64,000 nucleotides of DNA from an uncultured Desulfovibrio sp. (GCA_944327295.1 CALVHF010000004.1:1-64000), one strand, 5' to 3'. Shown: positions 27,982 through 36,173, counted from the stretch's first letter. Translations and numbers: made by a program. The notes: generated by a model not told the origin, from the letters alone.

Positions 27982-30372
27982 ATGGCCGTCACTCTTGATC
28001 AGCAGGGCATGCATGCCCTGGAAGCCCGCTGCAGCCAGGACAATCCCCCGCGCTGCCAGGTTCTCTGCCCGTTCAACGTGGACATCAAGGGCGTGCTTGT
28101 CCAGCTTGGCAAGGGCAATGCGCGTGAGGCACGCAAGCTTTTGCAAAGAGTCCTGCCCCTGCCTGGCATCATGTCCCGCATCTGCGAGCACCCCTGTGAA
28201 AGCAGCTGCCTGCGGGCCAACCTGGGCGGACCTCTGGCCATTGGCAGCCTGGAAGCCTGGCTTGTGCGCGAGGAACCGGTAGCTGGCGCAGGCTTTCCGG
28301 TGCGCAGGAAAAGCCAGACCATGGCCATCATGGGCACGGGCGTGGCAGGCCTGGTCTGTGCGGCCGACCTGGCAGGCAAGGGCTATACGGTTGTCTGCTG
28401 TCATACGGGAACGCCTGAGTCGGCCCTGCAGGCACAGTTCCCGAAGCTTGCCGAAGAATGGGACGATCAGCGCGGTCCTGCGGCCGAATGGGCCGCTCTG
28501 GCTGGCAAGGTGACCTTCAGGGAAGTGCCGGCTCTTGACAGGGCCCTTCTGGACGAGCTCTGTGCCTCGGCAGACGCCGTCTTTGTGGATGCCTCGCAGT
28601 GCGACATCGCTCCCGCAAGGGAGGCCTGCGATCCCCTGACCCTGCTCTGGCAGGAAGGGGACAGCAAGGTCTGCGCCGGCGGCTGGAAGGAGACCACGCC
28701 CACGGGCCACACATTTGTCTCGGCCGCACGCAGCGGCGGCGAAGGCCGCACGGCAGCCGTGACCATGGAGCGACTGGCAACGCACGTGTCGCTCACGGCT
28801 TCCCGCGAGCGGGAGACCAGAAGCCCTGCCATGATTCTGGACGGCATAGAGCCCAGTCCGCGTCTTGTCCCCCACGAGGGAACGCTGACAAGGGAAGAGG
28901 TACAGGCCGAGGCCAGGCGCTGCCTGGAATGCCAGTGCCTCATCTGCGTGAAGGCCTGTGCCTACATGCAGAAGTACAAGGGCTATCCGCGTGTCTTTGC
29001 GCGCATGATTTTCAACAACCTCACCATTGCCCAGGGCATACGCAAGGCCAATTCCCTCATTGACAGCTGTGCCCTGTGCCGGCAGTGCGAGGAACTCTGC
29101 CCTGAGCACTTTTCCATGGCCGACCTCTGTCTGGCTGCCAGGGAAGACATGGTGCACAAGGGCTTCATGCCCCAGAGTGCCTTTGAATTTGCCATGGAGG
29201 ACATGGAATCGGCCTCCACGGATCCCTGTCTCTTTGTGCATCCTGGCACGCAGACCGAGACACCTGCCCAGGTCTTCTTCCCGGGCTGTCAGCTCACGGG
29301 CTGTCGCCCGGATCAGGTGGCAGCCGTCTACCAGTATCTGGCAGACAGTCTGCCTGGCGGCACGGGCATCTATCTCTCCTGCTGCGGTATTCCCGCTCAC
29401 TGGGCCGGCGAAAAGAAGCGCTTTGAAGAACATGTGGCCAATATGAAGGAAGCCCTCGCAAGGATGGGGAATCCGCGCATCATCACGGCCTGTTCTTCCT
29501 GTCTCTCCATTTTCCGGGAATTTTTGCCCGAGCTTGAGAGCGTCTCCCTCTGGGAAGTCTTGGATGCACAGGGCACACTTCCTGCGGAAAAGAAAGAAAA
29601 GCCTGCCTTCCCGCAGACGCTTGTTGTACAGGATCCCTGTTCTGCCCGTTATGACGAAGGCTGGCAGAAGGCCGTGAGAAGCCTGGCCAGAAAGTGCGGA
29701 GTGGACGTGACAGAGCCCGAACTCACGGGCAGGCTGACAGCCTGCTGCGGCTACGGCGGCAATCAGTGGTGTTCGGATCCGGAAGCAGCCCGGCAGATGG
29801 CCAGGCTGCGTGCCGAGGGCCTGGGCGGACCGTCCCTGGCAAGCTGCATCATGTGCCGCGAGCGCATTGCCGACCAGGGGGTGGCCTGCTGGCACATCCT
29901 GGACCTGCTGCCCTTTGGACCGGCAAGCACACAGACCGGAGACCAGGATTCCACCTCTCTTTCGGCCAGACGGGCTGCCAGGGCAAAGGTCCGGCGCCTG
30001 CTCACCCATGTGCTGGCTGGGGAAGTACTGCCTGAGCCTGTGCCCCAGGCCCGCATGCGCTATGCCGAGGAAATGCTGCGCAAGCTGGAAGAAAAGCACA
30101 TCCTGCAGGAAGACGTGGAAGCAACGCTGGCCTTTGGCGAGCGCAGCGGCGCCTTCTTCGAGGACCTGGATTCCGGCCACAGGCTGACAAGCTACAGGCC
30201 CCGTACCGTGACCTTCTGGGTGGAATACACCCAGGATGAGGATGGCACCTATGTGGTGCACGACGCCTGGTGTCACCGCATGCGTGTGCCCGGTGCCGGC
30301 GGCGAGGTGGCGAGCACGGCCTTTGCCAAGCAGACCGAGGACGAACGCGGTCGCATTTCCGGGGGCCGGTAA
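27982..30372 (+). CDS. Pyridine nucleotide-disulfide oxidoreductase/dicluster/CCG-domain iron-sulfur protein
   Basis: 796 residues with an unusual order of parts. Residues 1-100 are the GltD-type N-terminal cysteine region (CPFNVDIKG, CEHPCESSCLR). A dinucleotide-binding motif MGTGVAGLVCAADLA starts near 116, but the usual second NAD(P) domain is reduced. Two [4Fe-4S] motifs lie near 314-375 (CLECQCLICVKAC and CALCRQCEELCP). Two CCG-type heterodisulfide-reductase modules are near 468 (CCGIPAHWAG) and 588 (CCGYGGNQW). It could move electrons between NAD(P)H and a thiol/disulfide or an unknown iron-sulfur partner. The next gene overlaps its stop codon (TAATG). I associate this architecture with Desulfovibrio mop loci. 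Confidence 0.85.
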   Translation: MAVTLDQQGMHALEARCSQDNPPRCQVLCPFNVDIKGVLVQLGKGNAREARKLLQRVLPLPGIMSRICEHPCESSCLRANLGGPLAIGSLEAWLVREEPVAGAGFPVRRKSQTMAIMGTGVAGLVCAADLAGKGYTVVCCHTGTPESALQAQFPKLAEEWDDQRGPAAEWAALAGKVTFREVPALDRALLDELCASADAVFVDASQCDIAPAREACDPLTLLWQEGDSKVCAGGWKETTPTGHTFVSAARSGGEGRTAAVTMERLATHVSLTASRERETRSPAMILDGIEPSPRLVPHEGTLTREEVQAEARRCLECQCLICVKACAYMQKYKGYPRVFARMIFNNLTIAQGIRKANSLIDSCALCRQCEELCPEHFSMADLCLAAREDMVHKGFMPQSAFEFAMEDMESASTDPCLFVHPGTQTETPAQVFFPGCQLTGCRPDQVAAVYQYLADSLPGGTGIYLSCCGIPAHWAGEKKRFEEHVANMKEALARMGNPRIITACSSCLSIFREFLPELESVSLWEVLDAQGTLPAEKKEKPAFPQTLVVQDPCSARYDEGWQKAVRSLARKCGVDVTEPELTGRLTACCGYGGNQWCSDPEAARQMARLRAEGLGGPSLASCIMCRERIADQGVACWHILDLLPFGPASTQTGDQDSTSLSARRAARAKVRRLLTHVLAGEVLPEPVPQARMRYAEEMLRKLEEKHILQEDVEATLAFGERSGAFFEDLDSGHRLTSYRPRTVTFWVEYTQDEDGTYVVHDAWCHRMRVPGAGGEVASTAFAKQTEDERGRISGGR

Positions 30373-30614
30373 TGGACGCTCGGGAGAAAGCCCTGGAACA
30401 GGAGGGGGCCGTAAAGGAACGGCGCTGGATCTGCGGACGCTGCAAAAGGCCCCTGGAAGTGGAAAGCGTGCCCACCCGCTATGCCCACGGCGGCCTGCTC
30501 ATCCAGCTTGCCCGCTGTCCGCAGTGCGGACTCACCCTTGTGCCCAAGCCCCTGGCCGAGGGGCGCATGGTGGACATGCAAAAGCGCATGGAAGAGACCT
30601 GGAACGGCGTATAG
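30372..30614 (+). CDS. Small double-CxxC redox protein, copy 1 (DVU_1557-like)
   Basis: 80 residues. Cysteine pairs at 21/24 (WICGRC) and 49/52 (CPQC) make a rubredoxin- or zinc-ribbon-like pair of knuckles. The start codon overlaps the upstream stop as TAATG, so translation is coupled to the large oxidoreductase. It is paralogous to the protein encoded 106 bp downstream: both read WICGRC..PLE, then RCP.CG.TL.P..LAEG.M, with the same 25-residue spacing between the pairs. I recall a family named after D. vulgaris DVU_1557 for this type. It probably binds iron or zinc and serves as an electron carrier or scaffold (inference). Confidence 0.78.
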   Translation: MDAREKALEQEGAVKERRWICGRCKRPLEVESVPTRYAHGGLLIQLARCPQCGLTLVPKPLAEGRMVDMQKRMEETWNGV

Positions 30615-30720
30615 TTCCGGCAGGCAGACGATATCCGCAGCTTTTTGTATTGGCTTGTGCTCTTTGTGTTTTCTTTTGGATGCGCTGCCCGTCTGACAGC
30701 TTGAAGAGGGAAGGTATAGT

Positions 30721-30939
30721 ATGCTGCGACAAGAACAGAATTTTGCGCCGGACCATGGCACCTGGATCTGCGGGCGCTGCCGTGTCCCGCTGGAACAGAT
30801 CAAGGTGCAGGCCCTGTATCTGCAAAGTGCCTTTGACGTGACCCTGCCGCGCTGTCCCAAGTGCGGCATGACCCTGATCCCCGAGTATCTGGCCGAGGGC
30901 AAGATGCAGGAAGTGGAGGCCCTGGTTGAGGACAAGTAG
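30721..30939 (+). CDS. Small double-CxxC redox protein, copy 2 (DVU_1557-like)
   Basis: 72 residues. Cysteine pairs at 17/20 (WICGRC) and 45/48 (CPKC), with the remainder similar to the preceding small gene. The ATG follows GAGGGAAGG. It overlaps the next gene (methyltransferase) by 14 bp, so it is translationally linked forward, while copy 1 is linked backward to the oxidoreductase. The tandem duplication suggests two related proteins with different partners. Confidence 0.78.
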   Translation: MLRQEQNFAPDHGTWICGRCRVPLEQIKVQALYLQSAFDVTLPRCPKCGMTLIPEYLAEGKMQEVEALVEDK

Positions 30940-31780
30940 TGTCTCAGCCAGACCCCTGTACGGTACGGCCTCCTTCAGGGCCGTGGCCGGAGACACCCTG
31001 CGCCCTGGCGGCCTTGCCCTCACGGAGCACGGCCTGGGGATCCTGGAGAGCCTGGGCCTTGAAAGGCATGCCCGCATTCTGGATCTTGGCTGCGGCCCAG
31101 GAGCAACAACCAGGCTGTGTGCTGAGTTGGGCTACGAGGCCGCAGGCCTGGACTGGCATCCGGGTCCCTGGTCTGCCAGCAGCCCCGAAGAAGACGCAGA
31201 GGGCACAGCCCAGGGCCTTTGCGCGTCGCACACAGGCGATGGATGCTTGGATTGCCAGGCGCACTTTGTCTGTGGCGACCTGCTCAGTCTGCCCTTTGCC
31301 AGTCAGAGTCTGGACGCCTGTGTGGCCGAATGCGTGCTCTCCCTGGTGGATGTCCCGCAGGCACTGGCCGAATGTGCCCGTGTCCTAAAAAAAGGGGCCT
31401 TTTTGCTGGTCACGGATCTTTTGCTTCGGCCAGAGTATGCACAGGCTCTGGCTACAGCATCTGGAGACTTTGGAGAAACAGGTTCAGGCTCATCCGGCAA
31501 GGAACGCAAGGGGGCGCAGGATCTGTTGCATCAGGGTACAAGCTGCCTTGCCGGAGCGCTCTTTCCCTGGCAATGGGAAGAACGCTTTGAAGGTGCGGGC
31601 TTTGCCGTGGCCGTGCGCGAGGATCACAGCAAGGCCCTGGCACGTCTTGTGGCCGAGCTTGTCTGGTACGACTGTGCGGGAGATCTGGACTGGCTTCTTC
31701 CCAAAGGCCCGTGCAGTTGCGCAAGTGATCGCAGGCGCTTTGGCTATGGTCTCTGGGTGGCCCGAAAGGTCAGGGACTAA
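30926..31780 (+). CDS. trsM: SAM-dependent methyltransferase of the mop-associated cluster (TrsM/DVU_1556-like)
   Basis: 284 residues, starting at a TTG inside the previous gene with GGAGG at 30915-30919 as ribosome site; no later ATG fits. Motif I is ILDLGCGPGATTRLC, with motif II AGLDWHPG and a UbiE-like ECVLSLVDVPQALAECARVLKKGAFLLVTD. The opening YGTASFRAVAGDTLRPGGLALTE is distinctive. C-terminal cysteines occur in CSCASDRRRFGYG. The substrate is unknown. Its conserved-looking neighbourhood (radical SAM, C_GCAxxG_C_C, ligase) implies a role in a dedicated modification pathway. The symbol follows my memory of the family name and is unverified. Confidence 0.78.
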   Translation: MRTSSVSARPLYGTASFRAVAGDTLRPGGLALTEHGLGILESLGLERHARILDLGCGPGATTRLCAELGYEAAGLDWHPGPWSASSPEEDAEGTAQGLCASHTGDGCLDCQAHFVCGDLLSLPFASQSLDACVAECVLSLVDVPQALAECARVLKKGAFLLVTDLLLRPEYAQALATASGDFGETGSGSSGKERKGAQDLLHQGTSCLAGALFPWQWEERFEGAGFAVAVREDHSKALARLVAELVWYDCAGDLDWLLPKGPCSCASDRRRFGYGLWVARKVRD

Positions 31781-31866
31781 AAACTGCCCAACACCCGGGA
31801 GCAGCCAGGTTGTACCTCGACGTTCTCGGGAGCTGGGCTCACAGAATTTTGCCAATTGTAACAGAC

Positions 31867-31896
31867 TTGACAGAAGACAGGGAACAAGCATAGAAA
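31867..31896 (+). promoter_or_regulatory. Promoter of the tRNA gene
   Basis: A perfect TTGACA (31867-31872), 18 bases, then TAGAAA (31891-31896). The predicted start is about 5 bp before the mature tRNA. Confidence 0.65.
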
Positions 31897-31907
31897 CATT
31901 TTTTGGC

Positions 31908-31983
31908 GGGCCCATAGCTCAATTGGCAGAGCTTCCGGCTCATAACCGGCTGGTTCTAGGTTCGAGTCCTAGCGGGCCCACCA
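31908..31983 (+). tRNA. tRNA-Met (CAT)
   Basis: 76 nt with encoded CCA. Acceptor GGGCCCA pairs with CGGGCCC (one A-C mismatch at 7-66). The D arm is GCTC/GAGC, the anticodon loop CTCATAA has CAT at 31941-31943, and the T arm is CTAGG-TTCGAGT-CCTAG. The anticodon stem has a mismatched closing pair (T-C). The loop and D arm are those of an elongator tRNA-Met; a CAT tRNA could also be the lysidine-modified tRNA-Ile, which cannot be excluded by eye. It splits the mop-associated cluster in two. Confidence 0.95.
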
Positions 31984-32121
31984 CATATTTGCACGTTCAC
32001 GGTTCCTGTCTGATGGTTGTCATCTCGCAGGGACCGTTTTTTTGTGTCCTTTTTTTGAGCCAGCCTGCGCGTGTTGCCCAAAGACAGGGGCAGCGCCAGA
32101 CAAATTCCCTGGGAGGGAATC

Positions 32122-32595
32122 ATGAATCCAGTCCTGCTCGATCTGATGCCTGCTGTCCGCGAGGGCTACTGCTGCAGCCAGCTCCTTTTGCAGCTCCTCC
32201 TCAATGCCCGTGGCGAGGAAAATCCCGGTCTCATGCGGGCCATGCAGGGCCTGTGTCACGGCATTGGCCAGTCCGAGGGGCCCTGCGGCCTGCTCACCGG
32301 TGGCGCCTGCGTGCTCTCCTATCTGGCCGGCAAGGGCCGGGACGGCGAGGAAGCAGAAAGCATGCTCACGCCTCTGCTCAACGAGTACGCGACCTGGTTC
32401 TACGAAAGGACTCAAACGTACGGCGGCTGGACCTGTCCGCAGGTGGCCGCAGGCTTGGGCAGCAGAGAAGCGGACGGAACCTTCAACCAGGTGGCCTGTG
32501 GTGAACTTCTGGCCGACTGCTGGGACAAGATAGGCGAGCTTGTCGAAAACTATGGCCTGGATCCCATGGCTCACAGCGGCGAGGACACGCTTTAG
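32122..32595 (+). CDS. C_GCAxxG_C_C family protein (DVU_1555-like)
   Basis: 157 residues. The cysteine pattern GYCCSQ ... LCHGIG ... GPCGLLTGGACVLSYLAG ... WTCPQ ... VACGELLADC fits the C_GCAxxG_C_C family, proteins of probable redox-active cysteine or metal-binding function found beside membrane or redox enzymes. The ATG at 32122 follows GGGAGGG. The radical SAM gene starts 48 bp after its stop with its own AAGGAGG. The role is unknown. Its steady association with this cluster suggests it handles the product or an intermediate (inference). Confidence 0.82.
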   Translation: MNPVLLDLMPAVREGYCCSQLLLQLLLNARGEENPGLMRAMQGLCHGIGQSEGPCGLLTGGACVLSYLAGKGRDGEEAESMLTPLLNEYATWFYERTQTYGGWTCPQVAAGLGSREADGTFNQVACGELLADCWDKIGELVENYGLDPMAHSGEDTL

Positions 32596-32642
32596 CCCCT
32601 GGCCTGAAAAGTGCCTGGTCGGGAATTTCAAGGAGGTCGGTC

Positions 32643-34076
32643 ATGAGCCGGGACATTCTCTACGCGACACAGTCCCTGTGTCCCGTGTGCCTGCGCAGGC
32701 TGGATGCGTACTATATTAATGATACAGACGGCGCTGTGCTGCTTGCCAGAACCTGCCCGGAGCACGGAGAGTTTGCCACCTGCATCTGGCCGTCGCCTTT
32801 GGAAGCGCCGGACATCACGCCCTTTCAAAAGTGGAAGGTGACCAAGACCCCTTCCTATCCGCAGGATCCGGCTACAGACCTGAACCAGGGCTGTCCCTAT
32901 GACTGCGGCCTGTGCCCGGCCCATGCCCAGCACACCTGTCACGGCCTTCTGGAAGTGACCATGCGCTGCAACCTGGCCTGTCCGGTCTGCTATGCCAGTG
33001 CCGGGGAGGGCGAGCTCCCCAAGGACCCGTCCAGAGCAGCCATCAGTGCCATGCTGGCCAATCTGCTGGCTCGCTCCGGTACCTGCAATGTGCAGCTTTC
33101 CGGGGGCGAGCCCACGGTCCGGGAAGACTTGCCGGACATTATCAGAGAGGCAAAGGCCCTGGGCTTTCCGCTCGTGCAGGTGAACAGCAACGGCGTGCGG
33201 CTGGGACAGGACAAGGACTATGCCCGCAAGCTTGCCGAGGCCGGACTGGACTCTGTCTATCTGCAGTGGGATTCCCTCAAAGCAGACGTTCTTGCCTATT
33301 TCCGGGGCACACGTGTGCCCAACCTGCGGGAAATCAAGGAAGCAGCCCTTGCCAACTGCGCTGCGGCAGGCCTTGGTGTGGTACTGGTGGCCACCCTTGT
33401 GAAGGGCGTCAATGATCAGGAACTGGGCGATCTTTTGCGCGATGCCGTAGGCCGTGGTCCGGTGGTACGGGGCCTGCACCTGCAGCCTGCCTCCTATTTT
33501 GGCAGAAGTCCGGTTGATGCCGTGCACAGTCCAAGGCTCACCTTAGGCCATGTCATGCAGACCCTGGCCAGTCAGGCGCCGGAATGGATTAAAGCAAGCG
33601 ACTTTCATCCACCCTGCTGCGAACACTCCCTGTGCAGTTTTTCGGCTGTCTATGCCCGGGTCGGCAAGGATCTGGAGCTGGAGGAAAGTGTGACGGCCCT
33701 GCACGGGGCAGAGAGCATCCGGGCCGAAGAAGGCTCCAGAGTGGCCAAGGCCTTCATTGCCAGGCAGTGGAGCCGGCCAGGCCTGGGCAGCTCCTGCTGC
33801 GGCGAGAGCAGGGAGACAAAACAATCCGCTTCGTTATGCTGCGGAGGCGGACAGGATGCCTTCTCCAAATTCCTGGACAAACGCAGTGCGGATCGGCGCT
33901 TTACCCTGTCCTGCATGGCCTTTCAGGACAGCTTAAGCCTTGATATAGAACGCCTGCGCGGATGCTGCATCCATATTGTGCGGCCGGACGGTCGCATGGT
34001 GCCCTTCTGTGCCCAGAACATGACAAGCCTCACCGGCATCCCCCTCTATCCAGACAGACTGCAGGAACAGAGCTAG
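32643..34076 (+). CDS. trsS: Cysteine-rich radical SAM protein (TrsS-like)
   Basis: 477 residues. The radical SAM [4Fe-4S] motif CxxxCxxC is at Cys109, Cys113 and Cys116 (CNLACPVC), followed by LSGGEPTVREDL (SAM-contacting GGE). Before the barrel is a zinc-knuckle-like head (Cys13, Cys16, Cys38) and a second group (Cys84, 88, 91, 99). After it come several cysteine pairs: PPCCEHSLC near 325, SSCCGES near 384, LCCGGGQ near 399 and GCCIHI near 440. Homologues I recall as TrsS can be selenoproteins. Here the frame is uninterrupted with no internal TGA, so this is the cysteine form. The N-terminal part resembles SAM proteins acting on other proteins' cysteines or on cofactors. The ATG follows AAGGAGG. 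Confidence 0.85.
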   Translation: MSRDILYATQSLCPVCLRRLDAYYINDTDGAVLLARTCPEHGEFATCIWPSPLEAPDITPFQKWKVTKTPSYPQDPATDLNQGCPYDCGLCPAHAQHTCHGLLEVTMRCNLACPVCYASAGEGELPKDPSRAAISAMLANLLARSGTCNVQLSGGEPTVREDLPDIIREAKALGFPLVQVNSNGVRLGQDKDYARKLAEAGLDSVYLQWDSLKADVLAYFRGTRVPNLREIKEAALANCAAAGLGVVLVATLVKGVNDQELGDLLRDAVGRGPVVRGLHLQPASYFGRSPVDAVHSPRLTLGHVMQTLASQAPEWIKASDFHPPCCEHSLCSFSAVYARVGKDLELEESVTALHGAESIRAEEGSRVAKAFIARQWSRPGLGSSCCGESRETKQSASLCCGGGQDAFSKFLDKRSADRRFTLSCMAFQDSLSLDIERLRGCCIHIVRPDGRMVPFCAQNMTSLTGIPLYPDRLQEQS

Positions 34077-34080
34077 CGTC

Positions 34081-34120
34081 TCTTTTCTGCATTCTTCTGC
34101 ATTCTTCTGCATTCTTCTGG
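34081..34120. repeat. 10-bp tandem repeat, about four copies
   Basis: ATTCTTCTGC is repeated at 34091-34100 and 34101-34110, with near-copies at 34081-34090 and 34111-34120. It lies between the radical SAM gene and the next small gene, 48 bp before the latter's start, where copy-number change could alter spacing. Confidence 0.85.
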
Positions 34121-34167
34121 CTCAGTACACTTTCAGGAACTTCCATCCACAAACGGGTCCGACATCC

Positions 34168-34527
34168 ATGTTTACGAACAACGTTCTTGGCGAAATCTTT
34201 CTCATCAACAGTCACACCAATACCATCCATGCGGCCAGCACTTTGTCCGATGACTGCGGCATCAATGGCACGCAAAACGGCCGTTTCGGCATCCTGCCTT
34301 GTGCCAGTGCCAGGGAACGGGAGCTCATGCTGCAGCAGTTTGGCATAGAGTATCCGCAGCTTGCCCTCTGTCCCCACTGCTTTGCCAGGGAACTGGCCGC
34401 GCAAAGGGCACAGCAGAAGGCACAGGCAGAAGAAGGGCAAAAGGGGGTGGCCCCCAAGGAAGAGGGCCTGCAGGACGAGGCTCCAAAAGACGAGGCCTAC
34501 ACACAGGGCCAGAAGGCTGCATCCTGA
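34168..34527 (+). CDS. Small protein of unknown function in the mop-associated cluster
   Basis: 119 residues. It begins FTNNVLGEIFLINSHTNT, contains NGRFGILPCASARERELML and the pair CPHC near residue 71, and ends in a low-complexity Gln/Ala/Glu/Lys tail. The ATG at 34168 has no strong ribosome site. I recognise no named domain. Its orientation and position between the radical SAM and ligase genes make it a candidate substrate or carrier of the pathway (inference). Confidence 0.65.
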   Translation: MFTNNVLGEIFLINSHTNTIHAASTLSDDCGINGTQNGRFGILPCASARERELMLQQFGIEYPQLALCPHCFARELAAQRAQQKAQAEEGQKGVAPKEEGLQDEAPKDEAYTQGQKAAS

Positions 34528-34670
34528 GCCTCTGCAAGAGGAGCACAGATCCTGACACGCAAGGTTTGCTGCCACGTTTCCCGTTTTGAGAGAAGCAGGA
34601 GGCTGGAAGCAATGCAGAAGGACGCAAAAGATAAGGCCAGTGACAAGAGAGGAAAAGGAGCGAGGGACGC

Positions 34671-36032
34671 ATGTCGAACCATGCAAGGCCAGCACAGAAC
34701 ACAAACGCGAGTGCACGGGAAGCGGACAGATCCGGGCACGTCACGGAACAAGTCTGCGGACAAAGCTACGGACAAATCTGGGAACATTCCCTGGGACCGC
34801 AGGATATTCTCCTGAGCAGCGAAGCCAGGGAAAGTGTGCGGGATCTGCACGATCCCCTCTTTGCCAGGGCCTGGGAAAAACTGGGATTTGCGAAGGCACA
34901 AGGATTGCCGGGCAGGGCGGTTGCTGCCTTGCAGGCACGGCTGCTGGTCCAGCTCTTTGAACGCCTGGGCAGCCTTGAGACAGCGCAGCGGCAGGGCTCC
35001 GGCTCTCTTTTTTACCGTACCCTCCTTGCTCCGTACCAATCTTCTCTTGTGCAGTTGCAGCAGAGCTGCCGGCAGATCTGGGAGACCATGCTGGACAAGG
35101 CCACTCTTGGCACCGCTGATGCGGATGAGAGCGAATTTGTCCTGCTTGCCCCGGTCCGCAAGATTCTTGCCAGCCTGCCACTCACTTCAGGCAGAGACAT
35201 TGCCGGCGACTACAGACGCTTTTTGTGTACCAGTCAGGACGAAGTGGCCCGCATCGTGACTCTGACCACATCAGGGTCCACTGGCGCAGCCAAGCGCCTG
35301 GCCTTCAGTGTGCGGGACCTGGAGCGCACCAGAAAATTCTTTGCAGCCGGCATGGCCCAGATTGTTGGCAACGGCGATGTGCTTCTTGTCTGTCTGCCTG
35401 GGGCGGAACGCCCGGATGGTGTGGCCGACCTTTTGAACCGGGGACTCTCTCCCTTGGGCGTCACGGTGCATGCCCTGCCTTCCGCTGCCTCCGATCAGGT
35501 TGTGCTGGAAACCATTGCAAAGTTTTCTCCGACCAGTCTTGTTCTTGCTCCGCGACAGTTGCAGACCCTGCTGCAGGTCTATCCTGACAAGGCGCCCGGG
35601 CGCCTGCGTTCCTTCTTGGTGAGTGCCGACTGGTGCGATCACTCCCTGCTGCAACAGGCTCAAAAAAACTGGCAGGTGGCCACGCTGGACCACTACGGCA
35701 TCACCGAGACCTGCTTTGGCTGTGCTCTGGAGTGCCGGGGCAAGACTGGCTACCACATCCGTCATGCCGATGTACTCTGCGAAATCATTGATCCTCTGAC
35801 TGGGGAAATCCTGCCCCCAGGAGAAGTGGGGGAATTGGTTCTCACCACCCTGCGCCAGGACGTCATGCCCCTTGTGCGCTACCGGACAGGCGATGCAGCC
35901 AGTCTGCGGATAGACACCTGCAACTGCACAAGTCCCCTCTCACGCATAGACCAACTGCTTGGACGTTTTGCTCCTGGAACACGCGACATCATCCATCCGA
36001 AAAAAGGCGAACGCTGCCATGTGCCTCTGTAG
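34671..36032 (+). CDS. AMP-dependent CoA ligase-like protein (DVU_1553-like)
   Basis: 453 residues. An adenylate-forming enzyme of the phenylacetate-CoA ligase branch: the P-loop is LTTSGSTGAAKRLAFS, the mid-motif is DHYGITETCFGC (A5-like) and the later motif is RYRTGDAA (A7-like). It is shorter than classical ligases and ends soon after the small-domain hinge, and the C-terminal catalytic lysine region is not obvious. It may therefore adenylate a substrate without CoA transfer. The first ~50 residues are polar and unlike the family. The ATG follows AAGGAG at long spacing. A terminator follows, closing the cluster. Confidence 0.8.
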   Translation: MSNHARPAQNTNASAREADRSGHVTEQVCGQSYGQIWEHSLGPQDILLSSEARESVRDLHDPLFARAWEKLGFAKAQGLPGRAVAALQARLLVQLFERLGSLETAQRQGSGSLFYRTLLAPYQSSLVQLQQSCRQIWETMLDKATLGTADADESEFVLLAPVRKILASLPLTSGRDIAGDYRRFLCTSQDEVARIVTLTTSGSTGAAKRLAFSVRDLERTRKFFAAGMAQIVGNGDVLLVCLPGAERPDGVADLLNRGLSPLGVTVHALPSAASDQVVLETIAKFSPTSLVLAPRQLQTLLQVYPDKAPGRLRSFLVSADWCDHSLLQQAQKNWQVATLDHYGITETCFGCALECRGKTGYHIRHADVLCEIIDPLTGEILPPGEVGELVLTTLRQDVMPLVRYRTGDAASLRIDTCNCTSPLSRIDQLLGRFAPGTRDIIHPKKGERCHVPL

Positions 36033-36099
36033 AGGGGAGAGAGTGCAGCAAAGAGTATGCGGCTTGTTGTTGTCTGGGATTGCCGGAAGCTTTTGACTG

Positions 36100-36138
36100 G
36101 GATCAGGGGATCTGAGTGTCCTCTGATCCTTCGCTTTT
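36100..36138 (+). terminator. Terminator closing the mop-associated cluster
   Basis: GGATCAGGGGA (36100-36110) pairs with TCCTCTGATCC (36119-36129), 11 positions with one G-U pair. T5 follows at 36134-36138. Confidence 0.85.
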
Positions 36139-36173
36139 TCTTGAGGACGCTTTGGGCAGAGCGGGAAGCTTTG

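Noticed and set aside
32643..34076. Possible selenocysteine codon in the radical SAM gene
   Set aside because: The frame is uninterrupted from ATG to stop, and no internal TGA or Sec insertion hairpin is needed. The family site appears to be Cys here.
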